DNA of 64,000 nucleotides from Neorhizobium galegae bv. orientalis str. HAMBI 540 (GCF_000731315.1 NZ_HG938354.1:1116001-1180000); one strand, 5' to 3'. Numbered from the stretch's first letter, positions 1 through 9,127 are shown. Notes: generated from the letters alone by a model not told the origin. Made by a program: numbers and translations.

Positions 1-156
1 CATCCAAACCAGCGCCAGGTCACAAAATCTATCCCTACCTCTTGCGAAAGCTGGCGGTCACCCGGCCCAACCAGGTCTGTTGGGGTGGACGGCTCCCAAC
101 GGCATCGCGATGTGCCAGAATGAGTTCGTTGAAAGCTCAATCGAGGGAGACCGTCC

Positions 157-1191
157 GTGGAACAGATTATCCGAATTGGTATAGATACGTCAAAGAGTGT
201 TTTCCAGCTGCATGGCGTGAACGCAGCCGAGCAACCAATCCTTCGCAAGAAGCTTTCGCGCAAAGAGATGGTGAAATTCTTTGAGAAAGCGCCGCCGACT
301 ATCATCGCACTCGAGGCCTGTGGTGGATCTCATCATTGGGCAAGGATGTTAAGTTCGTTTGGTCATGAGGTGAAGCTGATCGCGCCTCAATTGGCGAAGC
401 CCTATGTGAAGCGCGGCAAGAACGACGCTGCGGATGCGGAAGCCTTGTGCGAGGCGATGAGCCGACCCACCATGCGCTTCGTGCCGGTCAAGGCTGCGGA
501 GCAGCAGGCGGCATTGATGCTGGTCGGCATGCGAGAGAGACTCATTCGCAATCGGACGCAGCTCGCCAATGCGATTCGCGGTTTTGCCATGGAGTTTGGG
601 ATCGTCGCGGCCACCGGCATGTGCCGCATCGAGCCTTTGTTGGAGCGCATAGCGGCTGATCAATCGCTACCTGAACTGGCCCGCGCGCTTTTTTCCATGC
701 ACGGCGTTGAGTATCGAGATTTGCTTACGGAAACGAAAGCAGTCGAGGAAAAGCTTACCGCGTTACATCGCTCCGATGAATGCAGCATGCGGCTGGCCGA
801 AATACCAGGCGTCGGACCGGTTGGCGCATCGCTGTTGATGATGAAGACGCCCGATCCCAAGATGTTTAAGTCGGGTCGCGATTTTGCCGCCTGGATAGGT
901 CTTACACCCAGGGACCATTCAACCGCAGGCAAGGTCAGGCTCGGGGTGATCACCCGAGCTGGCGACGAAATGCTGAGGAGCATATTGGTGGTTGGCGCAA
1001 CTGCCCTTCTTCAATATGTCAGAGCAGGTCGAAGCAGACATACTTCCCGGTGGCTGATCGAGCTTTTGCAAAGGAAGAAGCCGAAGCTGGTTGCGGTGGC
1101 GCTCGCCAATAAGATCGCCCGCATCGCCTGGAAGCTCATGGTGAGCGGCGAAAGGTACAGGCGAGCAGAAGGTCAGACACAGGCAGTATAG
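157..1191 (+). CDS. IS110-family (IS1111 group) transposase
   Basis: This 344-residue protein has the N-terminal DEDD-type RuvC-like domain of IS110 recombinases (IGIDTSK near residue 8, EACGGSHHWAR around 52, YVKRGKNDAADAEA around 83-96). It also has the C-terminal Transposase_20 domain (IPGVGPVGASLL around 215, followed by FAAWIGLTPRDHS). Length is normal for the family and no frameshift is seen, so it may be active. The first codon is GTG at 157. The phrase RPTMRFVPVK is typical of the IS1111 branch. The protein would act on element ends, guided by an element-encoded RNA, without a classical DDE mechanism. Confidence 0.93.
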   Translation: MEQIIRIGIDTSKSVFQLHGVNAAEQPILRKKLSRKEMVKFFEKAPPTIIALEACGGSHHWARMLSSFGHEVKLIAPQLAKPYVKRGKNDAADAEALCEAMSRPTMRFVPVKAAEQQAALMLVGMRERLIRNRTQLANAIRGFAMEFGIVAATGMCRIEPLLERIAADQSLPELARALFSMHGVEYRDLLTETKAVEEKLTALHRSDECSMRLAEIPGVGPVGASLLMMKTPDPKMFKSGRDFAAWIGLTPRDHSTAGKVRLGVITRAGDEMLRSILVVGATALLQYVRAGRSRHTSRWLIELLQRKKPKLVAVALANKIARIAWKLMVSGERYRRAEGQTQAV

Positions 1192-1474
1192 GAGATTGGC
1201 CATCTCGGTGAGCATGATATGAGTGCTACCGTGTTGAGCTGATGCTGTGAACTTGCAAGAGAAAAGCAGATGGTGTGATCGATCGATCCAAGACGCGTGA
1301 AACTCCGCATTGCCCAATGGCCGTCAAGGGTCGCAGGTCTGTTAGGAACACGAGTTGCGGAAACCATCTTGGCCAGTGGTCATGTGCGACCACACAAAAA
1401 GGCCGCACATATGGAAGCAAGCGATCCGATCAAAATATTTGTAAAAACACTTGCAAGTGGGAGCCGTCCACATA
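1192..1474 (+). ncRNA. Non-coding right end of the IS1111-type element, candidate bridge-RNA region
   Basis: There is no credible protein in these 283 bases between the transposase stop and the right boundary. Published work on IS110-family elements shows that IS1111-group elements carry their bridge RNA in the right-end non-coding segment. Placement here is by position only; I did not fold the RNA or identify guide loops. Strand is assumed to be that of the transposase. Confidence 0.35.
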
Positions 1475-1660
1475 TGGGCAATGGACATAACGTACGTTCC
1501 GATGGCTCGCGGCTTCGTCTATCTCTGCGCCGTCGTGGACTGGTTCAGCCGAAGGGTTCTGTCGTGGCGGCTGTCGATCACGATGGAAGCGGACTTCTGC
1601 ATCGAAGCGGTCGAGGACGCGCTGGCCCGTCATGGCAAACCCGATACTTCAACACGGACA

Positions 1661-1937
1661 GTCAGAAGATGATAGCCAGTTCCCGGGTGGTCTGTCTCAA
1701 ACACCGATCGATCGCTTGGTAGGCTGGCGTTGCAAGGTGTCCTGGTGTGGCTTGACCCACACTCCGATCGACCAGCGTGTCTTTCCCTAGACCTGTCGGC
1801 CGCCCGGGAGCGCCTTGCGGTGAGGCTTTGCCTGTGACCCAAGAAGGGCCTGACCGAGTTGGTCACGTGACTGTCCTGTCCATGCATATGACCGTGGTCG
1901 AGCCGTGCGATATCGGTCAAACTCCGGAGGCTACGGC
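1661..1937 (+). ncRNA. Non-coding left end of the IS110-group element, candidate bridge-RNA region
   Basis: These bases precede the transposase start and have no supported gene. In the IS110 group proper the bridge RNA is encoded in the left-end non-coding segment. The assignment rests on position and family knowledge; secondary structure was not computed. Confidence 0.35.
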
Positions 1938-3017
1938 ATGGAACAGAAGGTCAAGGCAGCTCGTCATGTTGTCGGCGACGTCGATACTCATAAGGATTTA
2001 CATGTCGCAGCGGTCGTAGATAATTACGACCGCGTTCTTGAGACACGCAGTTTTCCGACGGCCCGCAACGGCTATCGGTTGATGCTGGCCTGGATGCGGA
2101 CATTCGGCGAGTTGCAGCGCATCGGCATCGAATGCACAGGCAGTTATGGAGCTGGGCTGCCGCGATACATGCAGACCGCGGGTGTGGAGGTCCTCGAGGT
2201 GACCACACCAGATCGTCACGACCGTCGAAGACGGGGCAAAAATGATGATCTCGATGCCCAGGCCGCGGCACACGCAGCCTTTGCCGAACAGCGAACCGTC
2301 ACACCTCGAAGCCGGGACGGTATGGTGGAATCTCTCAGAGTTTTAAAGGCTTGCCGAAAGACGGCGGTCAACGCCCGGCGCATAGCCCTGCAATTGATCC
2401 AGAATACGATCATCGCTGCGCCGGACGCATTGCGGGATCAGCTTCGACGCATGACCCGCATGCAGCTGGTTCGATTACTTGCCGCCTGGCGTCCAGACCT
2501 GACAGCCTACCGCGATGTGGAAGCCGCGTATCGGATCACCCTGAAGTCACTTGGTCGCCGGTATCTGGAACGGCACGATGAGATCGCCGATCTCGACATG
2601 ATGATAGCTGCAATTGTCGAGGACTTGGCTCCGGACCTTATCGAACGGAATTCAATTGGCCACAACAGCGCCGCCCAGCTCTTGCTCACTGCCGACGACA
2701 ATCCCGAGCGGTTGCGGTCAGAAGCCAGCTTCGCTGCGCTCTGCGGCGTCAGTCCTGTTCCCGCATCCTCAGGCAAAACCATCAGACATCGACTGAACCG
2801 GGGTGGTGACCGACTTGCCAATAGCGCCCTTCATATTATTGCAATTGGCCGTCTCAGGACCGACGAGAAAACCCAACAGTATGTCGCCCGGCGTGTTGCC
2901 GCCGGGCATTCCAAGCTCGACGCAATCCGGGCACTGAAGCGATACATCGCTCGGGAAGTCTTCGGCATCATCATGCGCCGCCAGAAGGAGGTCAATCAGA
3001 CAAGGATCGTCGCTTGA
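1938..3017 (+). CDS. IS110-family transposase
   Basis: A 359-residue transposase starts at ATG 1938 with GGAGG about seven bases upstream; the open frame extends to a GTG at 1905, but the Shine-Dalgarno favours 1938. DVDTHKDLHVAAV near the N-terminus and RRGKNDDLDAQAAA near residue 100 mark the RuvC-like domain. FAALCGVSPVPASSGKTIRHRLNRGGDRLAN in the C-terminal half marks Transposase_20. The frame is complete, so it is potentially active. It belongs to the IS110 rather than the IS1111 branch by overall pattern. Confidence 0.92.
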   Translation: MEQKVKAARHVVGDVDTHKDLHVAAVVDNYDRVLETRSFPTARNGYRLMLAWMRTFGELQRIGIECTGSYGAGLPRYMQTAGVEVLEVTTPDRHDRRRRGKNDDLDAQAAAHAAFAEQRTVTPRSRDGMVESLRVLKACRKTAVNARRIALQLIQNTIIAAPDALRDQLRRMTRMQLVRLLAAWRPDLTAYRDVEAAYRITLKSLGRRYLERHDEIADLDMMIAAIVEDLAPDLIERNSIGHNSAAQLLLTADDNPERLRSEASFAALCGVSPVPASSGKTIRHRLNRGGDRLANSALHIIAIGRLRTDEKTQQYVARRVAAGHSKLDAIRALKRYIAREVFGIIMRRQKEVNQTRIVA

Positions 3018-3391
3018 CAAACAGAAGGGCGTCCAGGGGTCGCAGTTCACCTCGATGGACTTCACGACCGTGCTGAAGAAAGCCGAGATCGCCATCTCGA
3101 TGGACGGTAAAGGCGCATGGCGGGACAATGTCTTCGTCGAGCGGCTCTGGCGTTCGATCAAATACGAGGAGGTCTACCTCCGCGCCTACAAGACCGTATC
3201 CGAGGCCCGCGCTGGCATCGGCCGCTATCTGAGCTTTTACAACAGTCGACGCCCACATTCATCGCTTGACCGGCAGACGCCGGATCAAGCCTACTTCAAC
3301 GCGCTGGCACCAATGACGGTGGCGGCATAACCGAGGCGGAAATCCACTTAGCAAAACGCCCGAAACTGTTCAGACAAACCGAGCCAGCTCT

Positions 3392-4026
3392 TTCCTCTAG
3401 CCAAAGAACGCTATCGAGCTGGACAAGCTCTTCGATATAGCCGACGAAGCGGTGCTCCCGAAGATCTGCCGCGTAACAAGGAACTCCATTGCGCTCAAGA
3501 TAAGCCTTGGAAGCGAACAGCCCTGTTTTAAAACGCCCAATCAGATGACTGTCCAGGGCAGTTCCACGGAGTTTAAAAAAACTTAGAAATAGATCCGCCT
3601 CGCGGCGAGCGACGCGAACCGACTGAGGGGATGTTACCAGTTCGAGGTCAAGATCAGGATGCCGCTCACTGAGTTCCACAAGCCGTTTTGAGAGATAAAG
3701 TGTGCGATACCCTCCATCGTAGCGAGTCTGACGGTACCGCGGATCTCGTCGCGATTGCTCACGTCACTTCGAAGGGCATTCACCCCGTTCTCAATTTCCT
3801 CCGCCCGCCGCATGGTAATTAGCCCAGCCGGTGTCAGCAAAAGTCCATCCGGATTTCGCTCGACGAGCGCGCCGCCCACCGTATATTCTAAACGAGCAAG
3901 CCGGCGCGAAACGGTAGAGTGGCTGACCTTCAGTTCGCGGGCGGCGCCGGTCACGCTCTTGCACCGGACGACAGTAAGGAAAAGCTTGAGATCATCCCAA
4001 TCAAGGTGGTCAATTGCCCTCGCCAT
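3392..4026 (-). pseudogene. LysR-family regulator, copy 1: frameshifted and cut at the 3' end by the IS3 element
   Basis: The start and helix-turn-helix (ARELKVSHSTVSRRLARLEY, residues about 29-48) are nearly identical to the intact regulator at 19947-20867. The frame breaks after MEGIA near 3685-3715 and continues in another frame to LWLEE, where the IS3 end begins. About the last 90 residues of the effector domain are lost. It is divergent from the ridA remnant, as in copy 2. The family role would be activation of the divergent operon in response to a small ligand; this copy cannot make a full regulator. Confidence 0.9.
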
Positions 4027-4045
4027 GCTACCCCCCGACTATTTT

Positions 4046-4061
4046 TGCACAGCATAGTGCA
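4046..4061. promoter_or_regulatory. Conserved TGCAC-N6-GTGCA inverted repeat between divergent lysR and ridA (copy 1)
   Basis: The dyad lies 20 bases upstream of the lysR start, inside the block TTTTTGCACAG..TAGTGCAT, which is shared with copy 2 although surrounding intergenic bases have diverged. This is the expected place for a LysR autoregulatory and activation site. Function is inferred from position and conservation. Confidence 0.55.
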
Positions 4062-4195
4062 TTCTATTGGGGTTGGCGCGCAGATTCGCTCTGTTAGCTT
4101 CGGACGCGACCCCCCGGTTAGTCCGTGTGAAGCAAATTTCGGCAGGCGGACTGATCCCAAAAGTTGGTCTGCTTAAGGTAACCTAGGAGAAGACC

Positions 4196-4588
4196 ATGTC
4201 GAGACAAACTGTGAACGCTTCGCACGCCACGGCTGTGGGACCATACTCGCACGCGACATGGGCTGGCGACTTGCTGTTCTGCTCTGGCCAAACGCCGATC
4301 AACCCGAGCTCCGGCAGACTGGCCGATGGCGGCATTGCCGAACAAACACGCCAATGCTTTGATAATCTATTTCAGGTTCTCGAGGCGGCAGGATTAGGGG
4401 GCGACGACGTTGTTTCAGTCAACGTCCATTTGACCGACATGAGCGATTTCAGCCACATGAATCGGGTTTACGCCACTCGTTTTTCAGCACCTTATCCCTC
4501 GCGCACCACCATTCGCTGCTCCAGTCTGCCGCTAAGCGGTTTCACGACGTCGTTGCGGGTTACAACCGCTTTGACCTATTCGACGTAG
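4196..4588 (+). pseudogene. RidA-family protein with its 3' end fused to a nitrilase fragment
   Basis: Residues 1-113 match the intact RidA-like protein at 21048-21431 (AVGPYSHATWAGDLLFCSGQ, then DDVVSVNVHLTDMSDF). After LPL the reading frame runs out of frame into the 3' part of the neighbouring nitrilase gene and stops at 4588. The conserved C-terminal strand with its usual Arg/Glu motif is missing. RidA proteins hydrolyse reactive enamine/imine intermediates made by PLP enzymes. The start ATG follows AGGAGA. The chimeric protein is unlikely to fold normally. Confidence 0.88.
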
Positions 4589-4683
4589 CTGTGAACCGGA
4601 CGCGTCGAAAGCCGATAACATTTGTAAAAGACATCACTACGGAGTCTTCAACGGACACAGAGGTGCAAGCGTTACCGGAGTAA
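4535..4683 (+). pseudogene. Nitrilase 3' remnant
   Basis: In the frame beginning RFHDVVAGYNRFDLFDV and ending at the TAA at 4681-4683, the sequence matches the last 49 or so residues of the intact nitrilase at 21495-22517. All three catalytic residues are gone. The junction with ridA lies at the bases CTGCCGCT/AAGCGG. In copy 2 the equivalent points are 21385 and 22368, so about 980 bases were deleted. Confidence 0.88.
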
Positions 4684-4687
4684 GGCG

Positions 4688-5671
4688 ATGACACGGACGG
4701 GCATGCATATGACCAAGAAGGGGTTCTCATTCCAAGGCCCTGTTGAAGGCGTTCATGCCCTCAACTCCTGGATCACCGCTGAAGACGATCTTTTTCTCGT
4801 CACTCATATGGGGTTCCTGGAGATCGACCCTAACCATTGGCATCTGGATATCGATGGTCTCGTGGGAAACCCGGTGAAGCTGCGCTTGGCTGATCTCCTT
4901 GCAATGCCGCAGCGCGAGTATATGTCATTTCACGAATGCGCTGGCAGCCCTCTTGCTCCGACAATCGCCAAGCGCAGGATTGGAAATGTGGTTTGGAAAG
5001 GGGTACCGCTATCGCTTGTTCTAGAGCGCGCGAAGATCAGCAGCGATGCGTCCTACGTATGGACTTCCGGCCTTGAGTGGGGCTCGTACGCAGAAGTCGA
5101 AGAACCTTATCAAAAGGATCTGCCGATCGCGAAAGCACTTGCAGAAGAGGTTCTTCTTGCACTTGAGATCAATGGCCGGCCGCTTTCCATGGAGCGCGGA
5201 GGTCCGGTTCGGCTGGTCGTGCCAGGATGGTACGGCACGAACTCCGTAAAATGGCTTGGTTCGATCACGGCCGCAGACCGGCGGTCGCGAAGCGCCTATA
5301 CGACGCGTTTCTATAACGACCACACGGCTTGGGGTGTGAGACCGGTTTGGCATGTCGCCCCGGAGTCGGTTATCGTGTCGCCGTCCCCAAGTGATATACT
5401 GCCAGCTGACATGCCAACAACAATATGGGGCTGGGCTTGGGGAGACAATCAGATTTCGAGTGTCGAGGTGAGTGTGGATGGAGGAGGCTCGTGGCAGGCT
5501 GCAACAGTCGGGCCACGCGAGGATAGAAGCTGGCAAAGGTTCGAGTTGTCATGGTCGCCTCGAGCGGGTCAGCACCTCCTAATTTGCCAGTGCACGAACG
5601 AAGTCGGGGAAAGGCAGCCGTTAGCTGACGCGAGAAACGCGGTGCACTCGGTGGAAATAAACGTTGCATGA
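4688..5671 (+). CDS. Sulfite-oxidase-type molybdopterin oxidoreductase, intact copy
   Basis: The 327-residue protein has an N-terminal oxidoreductase molybdopterin-binding domain and a C-terminal Mo-co dimerisation, Ig-like domain (about residues 225-325, VSVDGGGSWQ). Cys84 in FHECAGSP occupies the place of the molybdenum-ligating cysteine of the sulfite oxidase family. GWYGTNSVKWLGSI is the typical second motif. No signal peptide is apparent, so it is probably cytoplasmic. Two further ATGs lie close to the start (MTRTGMHM); the third precedes the conserved MTKKGF. Substrate is unknown; linkage to RidA and a nitrilase suggests a nitrogen- or sulfur-containing small molecule. Its paralog at 22522 is broken by a stop codon. 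Confidence 0.88.
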   Translation: MTRTGMHMTKKGFSFQGPVEGVHALNSWITAEDDLFLVTHMGFLEIDPNHWHLDIDGLVGNPVKLRLADLLAMPQREYMSFHECAGSPLAPTIAKRRIGNVVWKGVPLSLVLERAKISSDASYVWTSGLEWGSYAEVEEPYQKDLPIAKALAEEVLLALEINGRPLSMERGGPVRLVVPGWYGTNSVKWLGSITAADRRSRSAYTTRFYNDHTAWGVRPVWHVAPESVIVSPSPSDILPADMPTTIWGWAWGDNQISSVEVSVDGGGSWQAATVGPREDRSWQRFELSWSPRAGQHLLICQCTNEVGERQPLADARNAVHSVEINVA

Positions 5672-6077
5672 TAAGCCCTCATCTGCAGCAATGTTATAGT
5701 TATCACTGGCCCCCCGGCGCATGAATTTGCCTCAACGTCCCGTTCCTGTTCGGCAACCCGGACATCTGAGCCAATACCCTTGACCGTGGTCTGGGGGCAA
5801 GGCGTCCGCCCTTTATTTTCTGTCCAGGAGGGCTTCAGTCCCTGGCTCCGCGGAAACCCAGTGTGGCCGGCTTGCCGCGTCGTCCAGTCTACAGGAGGAG
5901 CCAAGCCGCACTGCTCGTCGATAAGAGTGCGTTCCAGCCGCCGCCTTTTCTGACGTCGAGGGAGGCGCGAGGCAAGGCGGAAAGTCGCCTTGCGGAATCG
6001 ATTGGTCTTACACGTCAGACGAACCCTGCCACGCAAGGTAGCTCAAGAAAACAAAACGACATACGGGGAACAAGAGA
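5672..6077. other. Gene-free stretch upstream of the MFS gene
   Basis: About 400 bases lie between the molybdoenzyme stop and the transporter start. Open frames here are short or antisense and have no recognisable family. No IS ends or clear promoter could be assigned. It presumably holds the transporter promoter. Confidence 0.5.
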
Positions 6078-7316
6078 ATGTGCAAGCTTGTCAGTCAGGA
6101 AGGGTGCGATCATGTCGCCAATAGCGCCGTTTCCATTTGGCCCATCATCGTTATCTGCTTTACGATCGTCGTCTTTGATGGCCTCGACACCATCTCAATA
6201 ACCTTCGTGGCGCCAACGATCGCCACTATCTGGGACATGCCGGCGTCCGCCATGGCGCCAGTCTTCATGGCTGCCAGTATTGGCGCGGTCATTGGTTACA
6301 TTGCAGCAGGTCCAATGGCAATTCGCCTTGGAGACCGCAGAGTGATGCTTCTCAGTGTCGCAGTTTTTGGCATTGGCAGCCTCGCCAGTGCAACTGCCAC
6401 CGATATCTTGGGTCTCGCTACCCTGCGGCTAATGACCTCCGTAGGGTTGGGAGCGGTTCTGCCTCTTGCTGTGGGCGCTGCGTCGTCCGTCGTTTCACCG
6501 GCACGTAGGTCCACCACAGCCATATTGATCACAACCGGTCTTTCAGCAGGGGGCGTACTGGCGGGTATTCTCGGAGGGCCGCTGATCCAGAACTATGGCT
6601 GGCAATCAATCTTTATAGTCGGTGGAATACTGCCCCTGCTTCTATTGCCGGCCATCGTCTGCTTTTTTCCTGCTTCGAGCCGTGAGCATACCGTAGCCGG
6701 CAAAGAAAATGCGATCCTAGGGCTGTTTGCGGGGCAGCTTGCACTTCGGACGATTCTTCTTTGGCTTTTCGCCTTCGTCGTATTTGTGGAAGCCTATGCC
6801 GTCCTCTACTGGACGCCGACGTTGTTGATCAACTGGGGCATGCCATCTGAAATGGCTCCAGCGAGCGCGGCAGTACTGTCCATGGGTGGTCTGTTCGGAG
6901 GCGTGATCCTCGTTTTCCTGGTGGTGGAACTGAGTGTCGTGAGATCCCTTATGGTGTACGGGGCCTTCGGGCTCGGCTGCATTCTGGTCTTCGCACACGG
7001 AAGTCTGGACAAGACAATAATGATGGTTGTCTTCGGTATTGGAGCCGGACTGGTTCCTTGTTGTATGGGGCAGGCCGCTCTCGCTGTTTCGTTCTACCCC
7101 GGACACCTTCGAGCGACAGGAGTTGGCTTTGCAGCGGCCGCAGGCCGGATCGGTTCTGTGGTCGGCCCGGGTCTTGGAGGCGCGGTCATCGCATTAGGCT
7201 GGTCGACACAGCAGATTGTCCTGATGGCGGCGGTCCCGTCCATATTTTCAGTGATCATTCTTGTCGCAATACACATCCTAGGACCTATCGACATTCAGGA
7301 TTCCCAAATCGCTTGA
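6078..7316 (+). CDS. MFS transporter, aromatic acid:H+ symporter (AAHS) type
   Basis: A 412-residue membrane protein with about twelve hydrophobic segments. FDGLDTISITFVAPTI in the first helix is the DGxD signature of the AAHS branch, and GDRRVMLLSV matches the MFS loop 2-3 motif. GHLRATGVGFAAAAGRIGSVVGP near the C-terminus is typical of the same branch. It probably imports an aromatic or other organic acid using the proton gradient. It follows the copy-1 molybdoenzyme on the same strand, but 400 bases separate them, so co-transcription is uncertain. An internal GTG shortly after the ATG is an alternative start. Confidence 0.85.
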   Translation: MCKLVSQEGCDHVANSAVSIWPIIVICFTIVVFDGLDTISITFVAPTIATIWDMPASAMAPVFMAASIGAVIGYIAAGPMAIRLGDRRVMLLSVAVFGIGSLASATATDILGLATLRLMTSVGLGAVLPLAVGAASSVVSPARRSTTAILITTGLSAGGVLAGILGGPLIQNYGWQSIFIVGGILPLLLLPAIVCFFPASSREHTVAGKENAILGLFAGQLALRTILLWLFAFVVFVEAYAVLYWTPTLLINWGMPSEMAPASAAVLSMGGLFGGVILVFLVVELSVVRSLMVYGAFGLGCILVFAHGSLDKTIMMVVFGIGAGLVPCCMGQAALAVSFYPGHLRATGVGFAAAAGRIGSVVGPGLGGAVIALGWSTQQIVLMAAVPSIFSVIILVAIHILGPIDIQDSQIA

Positions 7317-8054
7317 AGACTGATTGGTAGACGACCGTGTTTGATCACGGAGGTTTGTGGATGGCAGCCAGATGATATGAATTGAGCGATGCTCAGTGGG
7401 CGAAGATTGCGTCGTTGTTGCCTGATAAAGCCGGGGATCCGGGGCGCACTGGACCGGACAACCGGTTGTTTACGAATGGTTGTCTTTGGGTGTTGCGCTC
7501 TGGCGCACACTGGGCGCGATCTGCCGGAGCGGTATGGCAAGTGGAAGTCGGTGCATAAGCGTTTCAGCCGCTGGTGCCATGCCGGCATCTGGGAGCAGGT
7601 GTTCGAGACGCTGACGGCCAACCGTGACAACCAATATCTGATGATCGACAGCACGATCGTCTGTGCTCATCAGCAGGCGGCATCCGGAAAAGGGGGGCCA
7701 AGGATCAGGCGCTGGGGCGTTCCCGAGGTGGATTGACCACTCGGCGACATCATGCAAGCTCCGGCGCCTCTGGAAGGGCAGATCGGCAATGTCGTACTGG
7801 CCGATAAGGCCTATGACAGCAATGCTTTGCGAGAAACGCTCGCCAACATGGGAGCCAAAGCCGTTATCCCGTCAAACCGTTCGCGCAAGATCATCATTCC
7901 GCACGATGAACTCGCCTACATGCATTGCAACCGCATAGAGAGGTGCTTCAACCGAATGAAGCACTTCCGCAGTTTTTCAACCCGATACGATCGCAGAACC
8001 ATTCATTCCCAAGGCTTCTTCTATCTGGTTGCCGCAATGCTCTGGCTGCGATGA
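7317..8054 (+). pseudogene. IS5-family (IS427-like) transposase, decayed
   Basis: Joined across three frames the sequence gives [15 protein letters not shown] at about 7382, then [28 protein letters not shown], the catalytic region MIDSTIVCAHQQAA, and finally LADKAYDSNALRETLANMGAKAVIP to the C-terminal IERCFNRMKHFRSFSTRYDR. Extra bases near 7505 and in the G-run near 7696 shift the frame, and a block after the GGLTT motif is deleted. The left IS end probably lies just after the MFS stop (the GGTAGACGACCGTGTTTGATCA region). Non-functional. Confidence 0.85.
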
Positions 8055-8196
8055 ATGTCGATCGTCCTAGCTCCCAACGACCGCTCGACCCGCGGCCAAA
8101 GCCCAATGAGCTCCATAGTGCTGATCTGCTGCTGCTGCTTTTAACGTCTCGCGATTATGCTGTTATGGGATACGGTCGCTAGCGCGTTGTTCCTTA

Positions 8197-9127
8197 GAGC
8201 CTGACCGAAAAAGAGTTGAGTGAAATCAGCCAGTTGTGATTCTGTTCGTTTGCTTAGGACGAACGGAGACCACAATGGGCTGGACTGATTTCACTCGTCG
8301 GCAATATGCCCGACGCGCAATGCGGTATGCAAGCGATCTGACGGACCGGGAATGGGGATTGATCTCGCCTTGCCTGCCTGGACCGAGGCGATTGGGCAGG
8401 CCGCGTAGCACCGATTTTCGCGAGGTCGTGAATGCGTTGCTTTACATCGCCACGACGGGGTGTCAGTGGCGGATGATGCCCAGGGATTTTCCGCCTTTTA
8501 CAACTGTGCAGTCCTATTTCTACAAATGGCGAGCGACAGGGTTATGGGGGCGGATCAACCATCATCTTGTGATGGAGGTGCGTGAACTGGAAGGTCGGGA
8601 AGCCTCGCCGTCTGCCGGCGTGATCGACAGTCAAAGCGTGAAAACTACGGAAAGCGGCGGAGTTTCGGGCTATGACGCGGGCAAGAAGATCAAGGGACGC
8701 AAGCGTCATATCGTCGTCGACACGCTCGGACTGATGGTCGCCTCATGGTTCACAGCGCCGACATTCAGGATCGCGACGGCGCGCCTGCCGTCCTCAAAAC
8801 CATTCTCAAGCGCTAGCCGTGGCTGAGACATATCTTCGCCGACGGTGGTTATGCCGGACCGAAGCTGAAGGGCGCACTGCAAAAGATCGCTGCGTTCACT
8901 CTCCAGATCGTCAAGCGGACCGATAAGGCCAAGGGCTTCGAGGTTCTGCCGCGTCGCTGGGTCGTGGAGCGCACCTTCGCATGGCTTGGCAGATGCCGAC
9001 GCTTGGCGAAGGATTGGGAAAAGTCCGTCGCATCAGCCGAAGCCTGGATCACTATCGCCCACATCCGCGTCCTGACACGACGCCTGGCAAGGTACGGATA
9101 TCGTGGAAACCTTTTCGAGTCAGGCTC
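8197..9127 (+). mobile_element. IS5-family (IS1031-like) element with inverted ends and TTA duplication
   Basis: The left end GAGCCTGACCGAAAA at 8197 and the right end, which reads GAGCCTGACTCGAAAA on the complement, form terminal inverted repeats. TTA occurs immediately outside both ends (8194-8196 and 9128-9130), fitting the three-base TNA duplication of this group. Total length is 931 bases. It holds one decayed transposase gene. Confidence 0.85.

Larger units (their letters stand above)
80..1474 (+). mobile_element. IS1111-type (IS110 family) insertion element
   Basis: The element interrupts the IS3 transposase gene exactly before the codons for WAMD. IS3 homology stops at about 79 and restarts at 1475, with TG present at both junctions, as expected for the dinucleotide core used by IS110-family recombinases. 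It carries one transposase gene and about 280 bases of non-coding DNA at its right end. Boundaries are inferred from the interrupted gene and are good to two or three bases. Confidence 0.8.
1661..3034 (+). mobile_element. IS110-group insertion element
   Basis: A second element interrupts the same IS3 transposase gene inside the codons for its NTDQGSQF motif. IS3 sequence ends at about 1659 and resumes at about 3034. It carries one intact transposase gene and about 275 bases of non-coding DNA on the left. The transposase is only distantly related to that of the first element, so this is an independent insertion rather than a duplication. No target duplication is obvious; junctions are good to about three bases. 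Confidence 0.8.
1..3390 (+). pseudogene. IS3-family transposase OrfB, split in three by two IS110-type insertions
   Basis: Three pieces read as one integrase-core (DDE) transposase when joined. Positions 1-79 encode the stretch ending RPNQV; 1475 to about 1660 encodes WAMDITYVPM onwards with the first catalytic Asp; about 3034-3330 encodes GSQFTSMD through ERLWRSIKYEEVY and the C-terminal SSLDRQTP motif, stopping at 3330. The middle piece also lacks one base near 1646, which shifts the frame just before the NTD motif. The left end lies outside the window. The right terminus lies near 3386-3391, where the homology of the neighbouring LysR gene resumes. The gene is dead. The pieces and their order are clear from the sequence; the element name within IS3 is not determined. 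Confidence 0.88.
3392..5671. repeat. Paralogous cluster copy 1 (lysR-ridA-nitrilase-molybdoenzyme)
   Basis: The segment is colinear and in the same orientation as 19947-23508. Homology covers coding and intergenic parts, including the divergent promoter, but many third positions differ, so the copies are old paralogs or separately acquired relatives rather than a fresh duplication. Copy 1 has lost about 980 bases between ridA and the nitrilase gene. Confidence 0.88.

Noticed and set aside
5569..6036. Minus-strand 155-codon frame between the molybdoenzyme and MFS genes
   Set aside because: Composition is Arg/Thr-rich with no motif, it overlaps the end of the real molybdoenzyme gene, and no ribosome site was found.
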